Shown piece after piece: positions 37,069 through 45,307 of a stretch of DNA of 57,175 nucleotides. The notes below the pieces were generated by a model. The model did no database searches and was not told where the DNA came from. It was given only the letters and a program-made list of their open reading frames with translations. Source of the DNA: a bacterium (lineage in GTDB: Bacteria > Patescibacteriota > Minisyncoccia > Moranbacterales > UBA2206); the NCBI GenBank assembly GCA_030654225.1, contig JAURXY010000017.1, positions 1 through 57,175 on the forward strand, read 5' to 3'. Both the position numbers and the translations under genes were made by a program. Each line of letters begins with the position of its first letter. The stretch's first letter is position 1.

Positions 37069-37127
37069 AAGCCGAGCTTTAATGAAGAGCCTAAGCAGTT
37101 CAAAAAGCTTGGCTTTAAAATCTTGCA

Positions 37128-37156
37128 AGTTCAGGCGTCTCGCCTGAACTTTTTAT
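37128..37156 (+). terminator. Intrinsic terminator downstream of pth
   Basis: AGTTCAGGCG TCT CGCCTGAACT TTTTAT, perfect 10-bp stem and T-tract. Confidence 0.75.
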
Positions 37157-37193
37157 TTCTGGCAAAACTAATTATCTACCACCAGAAATGTGC

Positions 37194-37216
37194 GGTTCAA
37201 TCGAGACGATTGAACC
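37194..37216. repeat. Palindrome
   Basis: GGTTCAATCG AGA CGATTGAACC, perfect 10-bp arms. Confidence 0.8.
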
Positions 37217-37262
37217 TGCACCAAAGACATTCCCTTGCGAAATGTATATTTTTAGTTTTTAA

Positions 37263-37392
37263 TCCACCCCATAAAATAAAGAATTATAAATTGAGATTTT
37301 AGAGCGTTAAAAATTTACTCATTCTGCGCCTAAGGGGAGTTAGTAAATTTAGCGATAAAATCGAAAATTTATTTCTTTATTTTATTTGGGTG
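37263..37392. repeat. Long imperfect inverted repeat (~60-bp arms)
   Basis: CCACCCCATAAAATAAAGAATTATAAATTGAGATTTTAGAGCG... versus reverse complement of ...CGATAAAATCGAAAATTTATTTCTTTATTTTATTTGGGTGG. Confidence 0.75.
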
Positions 37393-37683
37393 GCCTTTTT
37401 CTTTTTTGCCACTTTTCTTTTGGGAAAAGAAAAATGGCGAAAAGTCTTGCCTTCCACAATTCCACGTACAAGCGTGTATCTTTCTGAAAATTATTCCAAA
37501 AAAATATGTTTTACCTACCGGCAAAAACTAAGGAGGGTGTTTTTGCTTTGGAACTTGCACATGGAATTTTGGAAGCCAAAAGGCTTATTCTCGCCAAAAT
37601 CCCGCTTTTTTATACTTTTTAGGTACGATATACAAGTATAGCAGGTTTTGGGGTTTTTGTCAAGAAAAAAAGCCCATGCAACA

Positions 37684-37712
37684 GTAGGGACGAGGCAGTG
37701 CCTCGTCTCTAC
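37684..37712. repeat. Second copy of the comEC-type palindrome, intergenic
   Basis: GTAGGGACGAGGCAGTGCCTCGTCTCTAC; same core as 14188-14218. Confidence 0.9.
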
Positions 37713-37746
37713 AAAAATTTTATGGGAATAAAAATAAGAAAACGCA

Positions 37747-38985
37747 TTATAAATATTTACGCTCTCTTAATTCGTCGGGTAAGTATTCTTGCGTTGAACT
37801 ATCCTCTTTTGGCGTGTATTTATAATTTTTGGAATAACCTAAGTCTTTCATTAGTTTTGTCGGAGCATTACGAATGTGAAACGGGACAGGAAGATTGCCA
37901 AATTTTTCCACATCACTTTTAGCTTTGGTATAAGCTTCATAGGCTGTGATATCTTTTTTGCTTTTGGATAGATAGATGACGCATTGCGCCAAATGCACAT
38001 TACATTCCGGCGCGCCCAATTTGTGGCAAGCGTCATATACTGCGTTAGCCAAAATCAAAGCAGTATTATTGGCCAGTCCCACATCCTCTGAGGCAAAACG
38101 CACTAAGCGACGGGCGATATAGATTGGGTCTTCCCCGCCTTCAAGCATCCGTGCCATCCAATAAACAGCCGCATTCGCATCCCCTCCTCGCATTGATTTG
38201 TGCAGAGCGGAAATAATATTGTAGTGTTCTTCGCCATTTTTGTCATAGAGTAAATGTGTTTTTTGAAAAACTTCTTTGATTTTTTCTACTGAAATTTCTT
38301 TGTTTTTTTGATTTTGTAATATATCCAAAACATTCAAGGCTGTTCGAGCGTCACCGTTGGCCATCCGCGCCAAAAAAGCAATTGACTCCTTGTTTATTTT
38401 TATTTTTATAATCTTAACCGCCCGAGAAATTATTTTTTCCAAACTTTCCTCAGATAATTTTTCCAAAACAAACACGCGAGTGCGCGAAAGCAAAGCACCG
38501 TTGACCTCAAAGCTAGGATTTTCCGTAGTAGCACCAATGAGCGTTATCACACCTTTCTCCACGCTCGGCAAAAGTGCATCTTGCTGACTTTTGTTCCAGC
38601 GATGAATCTCGTCTATGAACAAAATAGTTTTTTTGTTTTTTCCGCCAAAGGCGCCTGCCTGTCCGGTAGGCAGGGATCCGCCTTTGGCGGAGGCCCTAGA
38701 AATAACTTCCATCAAATCTTTTTTTCCGCTGGAGGTAGCGCTTAGGATTATAAATTCTGAATTAGTATTTTTGGCAATGATATGTGCGAGCGTTGTTTTG
38801 CCCGATCCCGGCGGTCCCCAAAGAATCATTGACGGCACACTATCATTTCCAATTGCCTCTGAAAGAAAAGATTTATCCCCTATCAGTTTTTCCTGCCCAA
38901 AAAAATCCTCCAGATTTTCTGGACGAATTCGATCAGCAAGTGGAATATCACAATCCATATTTTTTTCGATTAGCTTTGTGTTCAT
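37747..38985 (-). CDS. rarA: Replication-associated recombination protein A (RarA/MgsA AAA+ ATPase)
   Basis: PLADRIRPENLEDFFGQEKL, LWGPPGSGKTTLAH, ILFIDEIHRWNKSQQDALLPSVE; MNTKLIEKN start used (ORF extends to 39024). Confidence 0.94.
   Translation of the reverse strand: MNTKLIEKNMDCDIPLADRIRPENLEDFFGQEKLIGDKSFLSEAIGNDSVPSMILWGPPGSGKTTLAHIIAKNTNSEFIILSATSSGKKDLMEVISRASAKGGSLPTGQAGAFGGKNKKTILFIDEIHRWNKSQQDALLPSVEKGVITLIGATTENPSFEVNGALLSRTRVFVLEKLSEESLEKIISRAVKIIKIKINKESIAFLARMANGDARTALNVLDILQNQKNKEISVEKIKEVFQKTHLLYDKNGEEHYNIISALHKSMRGGDANAAVYWMARMLEGGEDPIYIARRLVRFASEDVGLANNTALILANAVYDACHKLGAPECNVHLAQCVIYLSKSKKDITAYEAYTKAKSDVEKFGNLPVPFHIRNAPTKLMKDLGYSKNYKYTPKEDSSTQEYLPDELRERKYL
38641..38691. 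repeat. Palindromic element inserted in rarA coding sequence
   Basis: TCCGCCAAAGGCG CCTGCCTGTCCGGTAGGCAGG GAT CCGCCTTTGGCGGA, nested palindrome; encodes ..GGSLPTGQAGAFGG.. Confidence 0.85.
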
Positions 38986-39964
38986 CGAAAGTTGCAGAAA
39001 AAATAACTTCTTTTTTTTCATCAATAGTGACAGTGAGAAAAAAATTATATTTTGAAGCGGTTGGATAAATAGCTCCGTTTATCGCGCTGAGCCCTGGATT
39101 AGAAATTGGAGTTGGTGGGAGTCCAATATTTCTATACGTGTTATAGGGCGAATCAAGCGTCAAATCTTTTCCACTATGCTGATCGTTGTTGTCTTGCAAA
39201 ATATATGAGAGTGGTGCGTCGCTTTCCAATCTTTGTCCGCTTGCAATTCTTTTCCAAAAAATTCCACTGGCTGTTTTCATATCCTCCGCCGTTTGCACTT
39301 CTTTTTCAATGATACTAGCCATTATCACAATTTCGCCCACGGATTTATTTTGATTCAAAATATCTTTTTTCATTTGATCAGTCAATTTTTGATCAAAAGT
39401 ATCCAGTAGTCTGCCAACAATATCCTTGGCCAAAGTATCTTTTTTGAAAAAATAAGTATCAGGAAAAAGAAAGCCTTCTAGGGTTTTGATTTTTTCCGGC
39501 GTCAAATAGCTATAACGTTTTTTCAATTCTCCGGGATTATTCACAATTGCCAAAAATTCCTGCCCCGGTAGTCCACTAGCTGTTAATTTTTCGGCCATTT
39601 GACGCGCGGTAAAACCTTCCGGAAAAGTAATTTTGATAAATTTTTCTTCGCTGTTGGTGATAGTTTGAACAATTTCCGGGATTGTCATATTACCAGAAAG
39701 TTCATAGGTGTCCGGCATTATTTTGCTCAAAAGTTTTTGTGATTTTATATAATAATAAAAATAGATTTCTCCGGAAATCAAATTCGCTTCTTTCAATTTT
39801 ACGGCCACCTCTTTGTTTCCATCGCCCTTGGCAATTTCCAAAGTTTTTGTTCCGACAAATTTTGCGTGTGAATAATAGACTTGGTATCTAAAATAAAAAA
39901 GCCCTGCCATAAATAGCAGAAGGAATGCGAAAATTATTATAATTATTTTATTTTTTTTATTCAT
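38948..39964 (-). CDS. mltG: Endolytic murein transglycosylase (YceG-like)
   Basis: N-terminal TM; LEGFLFPDTYFF, ASIIEKEVQ, SPYNTYRNIGLPPTPISNPGLSAI. Confidence 0.95.
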   Translation of the reverse strand: MNKKNKIIIIIFAFLLLFMAGLFYFRYQVYYSHAKFVGTKTLEIAKGDGNKEVAVKLKEANLISGEIYFYYYIKSQKLLSKIMPDTYELSGNMTIPEIVQTITNSEEKFIKITFPEGFTARQMAEKLTASGLPGQEFLAIVNNPGELKKRYSYLTPEKIKTLEGFLFPDTYFFKKDTLAKDIVGRLLDTFDQKLTDQMKKDILNQNKSVGEIVIMASIIEKEVQTAEDMKTASGIFWKRIASGQRLESDAPLSYILQDNNDQHSGKDLTLDSPYNTYRNIGLPPTPISNPGLSAINGAIYPTASKYNFFLTVTIDEKKEVIFSATFDEHKANRKKYGL

Positions 39965-39967
39965 GCT

Positions 39968-40591
39968 TTATATTAACGGCACAAAATTATATCCAGGGTA
40001 TTCTTCTTTATAAAAATTATTCTCGTCTCTTTTTTCAAGATAAACCAAACTATTTTTGACAGGGATAACCATTTTTCCTCCAACCTTAAGCTGATTTTTC
40101 AACTCTTCCGGAATGACATTGGCCGAAGCGCTAACTAAAATCCTGTCGTAAGGTGCATTGGCTGAAAATCCTTCTTTTCCATCAACTAAATAAAATTCAG
40201 CGATTCCCTCCTCTCCATCTTTTACATAATTTCTATATTTTTTAACATTATTTTTACCCCATTCCATTAATTCCTCAATTCTTTCTAAGGCTATCACATG
40301 ACCTTTCTTTCCAACAATATAACACAGGAGCGCCGTTGTCCAACCAGAGCCAGAGCCAATATCCAACACATTTTGTCCACGCTGAGAATCTAGCAGCTCA
40401 AGTATGGTGGCTATTGTTTTTGGCTGAGAAATTGTTTGTCCATGTCCAATCGGCAAGGCTACATCCGCCATAAATTCTTGTTCCAAATCTTGAGGTAAAA
40501 ATTCCACGCGACTTATTTCTGAAAAAGCATCAATAATCAAATCGGTTTTGAGATATCCGTTTTTGATTAAATTATTGATTAGATTATCCAT
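39968..40591 (-). CDS. pcm: Protein-L-isoaspartate O-methyltransferase
   Basis: LPIGHGQTISQPKTIATILELL; NVLDIGSGSGWTTALL. Confidence 0.92.
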   Translation of the reverse strand: MDNLINNLIKNGYLKTDLIIDAFSEISRVEFLPQDLEQEFMADVALPIGHGQTISQPKTIATILELLDSQRGQNVLDIGSGSGWTTALLCYIVGKKGHVIALERIEELMEWGKNNVKKYRNYVKDGEEGIAEFYLVDGKEGFSANAPYDRILVSASANVIPEELKNQLKVGGKMVIPVKNSLVYLEKRDENNFYKEEYPGYNFVPLI

Positions 40592-40599
40592 TTGAGTTT

Positions 40600-41040
40600 T
40601 TATAACCCTATAACCTGCACGATATAATCTCTTTTCCTTGAACCATCCATTTCTACAAAAAAAATACTTTGTTTTTGTGAAAGATCCATTTTGCCTTTTT
40701 CAATTGGCACTGTTTGACTAGCGCCCAAAAGAATTGCCTTGCAATGAGAATGTCCGTTGGAACGTCCATCTGAAGATGTGGCACGATTAAGTTCGAAGAG
40801 ATCATGCGAATAGCGATCAGACACTGGCACAATGCGGTATAAGGTTCGCATAAAATCTTGGATGAGCATTGATTCGTTGTGATTGATCACAATACCAGAA
40901 GTAGTATGTTGAGAAAAAATCAGAACCTGTCCTTCTCGAATACCAGATGCCGAAATCACATCTTCGACTTTTTGGGTGATGTCGATAAATTCAATTTGGG
41001 TAGAAGTTTCCAACTCAATTTTTTGTTTGTAAACGCGCAT
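40600..41040 (-). CDS. YjbQ (UPF0047) family protein
   Basis: IFSQHTTSGIVINHNE; NGHSHCKAILLGASQTVPIEKGK. Confidence 0.92.
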   Translation of the reverse strand: MRVYKQKIELETSTQIEFIDITQKVEDVISASGIREGQVLIFSQHTTSGIVINHNESMLIQDFMRTLYRIVPVSDRYSHDLFELNRATSSDGRSNGHSHCKAILLGASQTVPIEKGKMDLSQKQSIFFVEMDGSRKRDYIVQVIGL

Positions 41041-41049
41041 ACGCTTTAT

Positions 41050-41146
41050 CCGATGCGAAACTACGAATTAAATGCGAATCTACGAAAAAATATTCCTATT
41101 TTATACATGTTCGTAGATTCGTTCTTGTTTCGTTGTTTCGTATCGG
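41050..41146. repeat. 97-bp MITE-like repeat, copy 1
   Basis: CCGATGCGAAACTACGAATTAAATGCGAATCTACGAA...TTCGTAGATTCGTTCTTGTTTCGTTGTTTCGTATCGG. Confidence 0.88.
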
Positions 41147-41149
41147 TTA

Positions 41150-42319
41150 TTATTTTTTAAAAACGCTGGCAACTTTTTTAGCGACTTTTTTATCCAACGC
41201 TTCTGGTATTATTTTACCACTAGTTGGTTTTTTTATCAAACTGGCAATTGCATAGGCTACTCTTATTTTATGCTCATCCGTAATCACTTTTATATTATTA
41301 TCCAACGCTCCACGGAAAATACCAGGAAAAACCAAAACATTATTGATTTGATTGGGATAATCTGAGCGCCCCGTCGCCACAACACGCGCTCCACCCGCCT
41401 TGGCTCGTTCTGGCATAATTTCCGGAATCGGATTAGCCATCGCAAAAACAATTGAATTTTTATTCATCTGAGAAATATCTTCTTCTGTGAGAATGTTTGG
41501 CGCTGAAACTCCGATAAAAACATCCGCCTTTGTGAGAGCATCTCGTACATTGCCTTTCAAATTATGAGGATTAGTAATGTACGCGATTTCCATTTTCGAA
41601 CCATTGAGTCCTCCACTTCTTTCTTTGTAGATTATTCCTATGCGATCCAGCATAACAATATGTTTGGCACCGGCCTTGATTAAAAGTTTGGCAATCGCCA
41701 CACCGGCCGCACCTGTGCCAGAAATAGCAATTTTTATTTTTGCTAAATCCTTTTTGACAACCTTGAGTGCATTGATTAGCCCCGCCAAAACCACAATCGC
41801 CGTGCCATGTTGGTCATCGTGAAAAACCGGAATGTCTAATTCTTTTTTCAATCGCTCTTCAATTTCAAAACACCTTGGCGCTGAAATGTCTTCCAAATTT
41901 ATTCCACCAAAAGTTGGAGCTAGATATTTTATGGTCTTGATTAATTCTTGCGTATCCTGCGTCGCCAATACAATCGGGATAGCATCCACTCCGCCCAATT
42001 CTTTGAAAAGTAAAGCCTTACCTTCCATTACGGGAAGTCCCGCTTCCGGTCCAATATTACCCAATCCCAAAACCGCTGATCCATCCGAAATCACCGCTAC
42101 CGTATTTTTCCGCATAGTATAAATCTTGGAAAGTTTTTTGTCCTTGGCAATCGCTTTTGACACTTCCGCCACCCCCGGAGTATACAAAATCGGCAAAGTT
42201 TTTTTTGTGAGTTTTACTTTGCTTCTAATTTCGATTTTCCCGCCTCGACTCGCGACGAAGGTCGCTCCTCGACGCGAGGCGGGTCCACCAAGTTTTTTTG
42301 AGAGTTGGATTGAATTCAT
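41150..42319 (-). CDS. NAD(P)-dependent malic enzyme
   Basis: LPILYTPGVAEVSKAIA; VLGLGNIGPEAGLPVMEGKALLF; FHDDQHGTAIVVLAGL; ISGTGAAGVAIAKLL; start taken at MNSIQLSKK. Confidence 0.94.
   Translation of the reverse strand: MNSIQLSKKLGGPASRRGATFVASRGGKIEIRSKVKLTKKTLPILYTPGVAEVSKAIAKDKKLSKIYTMRKNTVAVISDGSAVLGLGNIGPEAGLPVMEGKALLFKELGGVDAIPIVLATQDTQELIKTIKYLAPTFGGINLEDISAPRCFEIEERLKKELDIPVFHDDQHGTAIVVLAGLINALKVVKKDLAKIKIAISGTGAAGVAIAKLLIKAGAKHIVMLDRIGIIYKERSGGLNGSKMEIAYITNPHNLKGNVRDALTKADVFIGVSAPNILTEEDISQMNKNSIVFAMANPIPEIMPERAKAGGARVVATGRSDYPNQINNVLVFPGIFRGALDNNIKVITDEHKIRVAYAIASLIKKPTSGKIIPEALDKKVAKKVASVFKK
42239..42283. repeat. Palindromic element in malic enzyme 5' coding region
   Basis: CCCGCCTCGACTCGCGACGAAGGTCGCTCCTCGACGCGAGGCGGG; encodes ..GPASRRGATFVASRGG.. 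Confidence 0.8.
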
Positions 42320-42330
42320 AAAAATTTTAA

Positions 42331-44298
42331 CTATGTTTGTTCTGCCACGCAAACTTCTTTGATTTCATTTTTCAGATCTCCCATTTCTTTTTTCAAAAAA
42401 CCATTCCATTCTTCCATTTCCATTATTTCCGGATTGATAATATTTTCCTCTTCCATTTCAACTGCACTTGAAACTTCTGGCCATTTAGTTCTCTCAGGAG
42501 CTTTGCCAAAAGCCATTTCAACCGTTTCGCGTGGACCAAAAAATTCTCGCTTGGCTGATTTGTTTTTTGGAGCGGAAATTTCAAATGAATTAACCACACC
42601 CTCATTTCCATAATCAAGATTTTTGTCCCAGCCATCGCTTTGAAAAAAACCGAATTGATCTTTCAAAATTTGATAGAGATAGGCTCGATCAGTTGCTACT
42701 GTGCTTTCTTTGATGAAATTATTCCAAATATAATAATCCAATTCTTTTTCATAGCCTTCCATTTTCCATTGCGAAATTACATTTTCCAAAGCTCGAATAG
42801 AAAGAACATTTTCTTGGAGAAAATATTTTGTCGAACGACCACCAGCTTCTTTGAAATAATAAGCCCCGTCGATTTCTTTGCCGGCAAAAACATTTTGAAT
42901 TAGCCGAGCTGATTTTGCCAAATTCCAGAGTTTTTGTTCACTGCCCTTGGGAATTTCCATATTCCCATTTTTGTCCATAATATCCGCTAAAATAAGATGA
43001 AATAATTCATTTTCCTTGCCTGCTGAGTCTTCTAAGCTACCCTCCGTTTCTTGTGGCAAATAATCATATTCAATTTTGTGAAGTCGAGAAAGAAAAGCTG
43101 GATCCATATCTTGCCGATCAACATATTTTTCTTGACCTTGATTCAAATTTCCCGTCATCATTATTCCAAAACCTTCCTTGATTTCAATTTCTCTTCCGCT
43201 ATCTTGTTGAATGTTTATCTTATCCCCAACTTTTCTGGTTAGAATATGATTTAAACTGATAAGTACTTCGTGCGGAATCGCATTGACTTCATCGATAATG
43301 ATTATTCTGCCTTCTTCCATCGCTTGATAGATTGGACCCATAAAAAAATCTGACACGGTTGAACCGGTTTTTTCATCTACTGTCAAAACCTGATGTCCAT
43401 AAAATTCCGCCTGCGAAATGTTTTTTGAACCGGAAATAATCAAAGCGCTTCCTTTCAATTCACATAATTTTTGTAATTCTAATTCTTTTACAGCTATTAA
43501 ATTATTCAAAGAACCGTCATCATATTTTTTTTCTTTCTTTTGCTTTATTAAAATGTCTTCTAGCTCTTGTTTTTTTTCTAATATATCCGGATTATTCTCT
43601 GAAATATATTTTTTTGCCGTATGCATAGCGAGTTCCGATTTTCCACTTCCAAGATGACCATAAATCAAAATTGGTTTGTTAGCTTGCAAATGGACTTCAA
43701 TATCTTCCATTTGCTCTTTGACATAATCAGTTTCCACAATTTTTCCATCCTCCAATTCTTTTTTATATTCTTCTAATTGCTTCAAGTGCAATCCGAAATA
43801 ACTTTCCGGGCTAAGTTCCAGTGATTTTTCTCGCAAATTTTGATTTTCACCCAATTCATCACGAACTTCATCCAACGCTTCCAGTTCTTCTCCACTAGGC
43901 GCTCCGTCAAAGCCTTTCAAAATTTCCACTTTTTCCAAAAGCAATCCTTTTCTTTCCATTTGAATAGCTTTTTCATAGCGAAGGGCTTTGATTAAATTTT
44001 CTTTTCGCAGTTCAACCAATTCTCGCTCCGGCGAATTTTCTTCACCCAAAATTTTCTCTGCTTCTGTTTCAAAAACATTTTCTCTTTCCAGCGCTTTTTT
44101 GGCGACTCGCCCTCTTTTGGATTTTTCCAAAATTTCTTCTTCGGATTTTTCTTGCCTTTCTTCTTTGGGAATTTTTGTTTCGCGATACATCATCTGTGAG
44201 GCTTTTTGGGCTTGCCGTTTGTTTTTTTCCGCCTCATTGACATTTTCTTCCACTTTTTTCCATTGTTCAAAATTTTGTGATTCCATATATTTTTTCAA
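42331..44298 (-). CDS. MoxR/dynein-like AAA+ ATPase
   Basis: Walker A LIYGHLGSGKSELAM; Walker B GRIIIIDEVNAIPHEVLISLNHIL; MMTGNLNQGQEKYVDRQDMDPAFLSRL; follows DGR target in operon orientation. Confidence 0.88.
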   Translation of the reverse strand: MKKYMESQNFEQWKKVEENVNEAEKNKRQAQKASQMMYRETKIPKEERQEKSEEEILEKSKRGRVAKKALERENVFETEAEKILGEENSPERELVELRKENLIKALRYEKAIQMERKGLLLEKVEILKGFDGAPSGEELEALDEVRDELGENQNLREKSLELSPESYFGLHLKQLEEYKKELEDGKIVETDYVKEQMEDIEVHLQANKPILIYGHLGSGKSELAMHTAKKYISENNPDILEKKQELEDILIKQKKEKKYDDGSLNNLIAVKELELQKLCELKGSALIISGSKNISQAEFYGHQVLTVDEKTGSTVSDFFMGPIYQAMEEGRIIIIDEVNAIPHEVLISLNHILTRKVGDKINIQQDSGREIEIKEGFGIMMTGNLNQGQEKYVDRQDMDPAFLSRLHKIEYDYLPQETEGSLEDSAGKENELFHLILADIMDKNGNMEIPKGSEQKLWNLAKSARLIQNVFAGKEIDGAYYFKEAGGRSTKYFLQENVLSIRALENVISQWKMEGYEKELDYYIWNNFIKESTVATDRAYLYQILKDQFGFFQSDGWDKNLDYGNEGVVNSFEISAPKNKSAKREFFGPRETVEMAFGKAPERTKWPEVSSAVEMEEENIINPEIMEMEEWNGFLKKEMGDLKNEIKEVCVAEQT

Positions 44299-44346
44299 AA
44301 AAAATTAAAAGATTTAATTCAAAATAAATTCTCAAACTCCCAAAGC

Positions 44347-45306
44347 CTAAGTTAATTCAAAACTACGGGAGAGACGGCACCCAAGGAAGACATCGGAAAG
44401 GCCGAGAGCATGCGCATCCACACAGAGCTGGCGAGCAACCGGATCCCAGTCAGCATCGACGACCCGAGAAGCAGAGCACGATTTTGGTAGCCAAGTCCAG
44501 CTTTTTTCATCTAAATGATTATTAGTTTTCTGAAAATATTGTCGTTGTAAAATTAAATATTCATTTAGAGATAGTCCCTCAGTTTTGATTTGATTTCCGC
44601 TTAACTCGAAATTAATTGGAATAGGCTGATTGTTTTCAACTCTTTCTTGGATTTGTTCTTCGCTTAAGCCAGAAAGTTGCATGATGTTTTTGCCGAGAGT
44701 TTGTTTGAGATATGGATTGGTGTTTTCATCTTTAAGAATATTTTGATCGGAATGTGTGAGAATGATTTTTGTTTTTTTACTTTCAGATGTTTTAGCTCCA
44801 GTAAAACCTCCGCCGTTTTTAAAATTATTTGATTGCCAAGTAGTAACATAGCCATCACCATCAGTCATTTTTTCATTGAGTTCTTCGCTGGTTGGCAGTT
44901 TTTTTGGAATAATGAGAATTTGGTCATAACCATACAGTGCCATTTCTTTTTGAATTTCAAGTTTGTGAAGTCTCAAAATTTGCTTGACTTCTTGTTCGTT
45001 GAATTCTGGAATTTTATGCTCTTTGTAGAATTTTTTTTGCCATTGGATTTCTTTTTCCAAATCAATTTCAATATCCTTGTCTTTGTTAGTTTCATTGGTT
45101 GTTTCGGGATTGATAAACTTTGCAGTGATCTTTTTGGGAGTGATTTTTTCTTTGAGAGCTTGCAATTTTTCTTCAATTTCTTTTCGAAGTTCTTTGGTTT
45201 TTTCGAGATTGCCTGATTTGATGGATTTTTCCAATTCAAATTCAAACTTTTGTTGGAGTTTTTCAAGTTCTTGGTATTCAGTTTTGAGGAGTTGACACTC
45301 AGACAT
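44347..45306 (-). CDS. DGR variable (target) protein 1, C-terminal CLec-like variable region
   Basis: C-terminus SWTWLPKSCSASRVVDADWDPVARQLCVDAHALGLSDVFLGCRLSRSFELT contains VR1; paralogue of 49217-50191. Confidence 0.95.
   Translation of the reverse strand: MSECQLLKTEYQELEKLQQKFEFELEKSIKSGNLEKTKELRKEIEEKLQALKEKITPKKITAKFINPETTNETNKDKDIEIDLEKEIQWQKKFYKEHKIPEFNEQEVKQILRLHKLEIQKEMALYGYDQILIIPKKLPTSEELNEKMTDGDGYVTTWQSNNFKNGGGFTGAKTSESKKTKIILTHSDQNILKDENTNPYLKQTLGKNIMQLSGLSEEQIQERVENNQPIPINFELSGNQIKTEGLSLNEYLILQRQYFQKTNNHLDEKSWTWLPKSCSASRVVDADWDPVARQLCVDAHALGLSDVFLGCRLSRSFELT
44359..44479 (-). repeat. DGR variable repeat VR1 (121 bp)
   Basis: Ungapped 121-bp alignment to TR; 17 substitutions, all at TR coding-strand adenines. 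Confidence 0.98.
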
Positions 45307-45307
45307 A

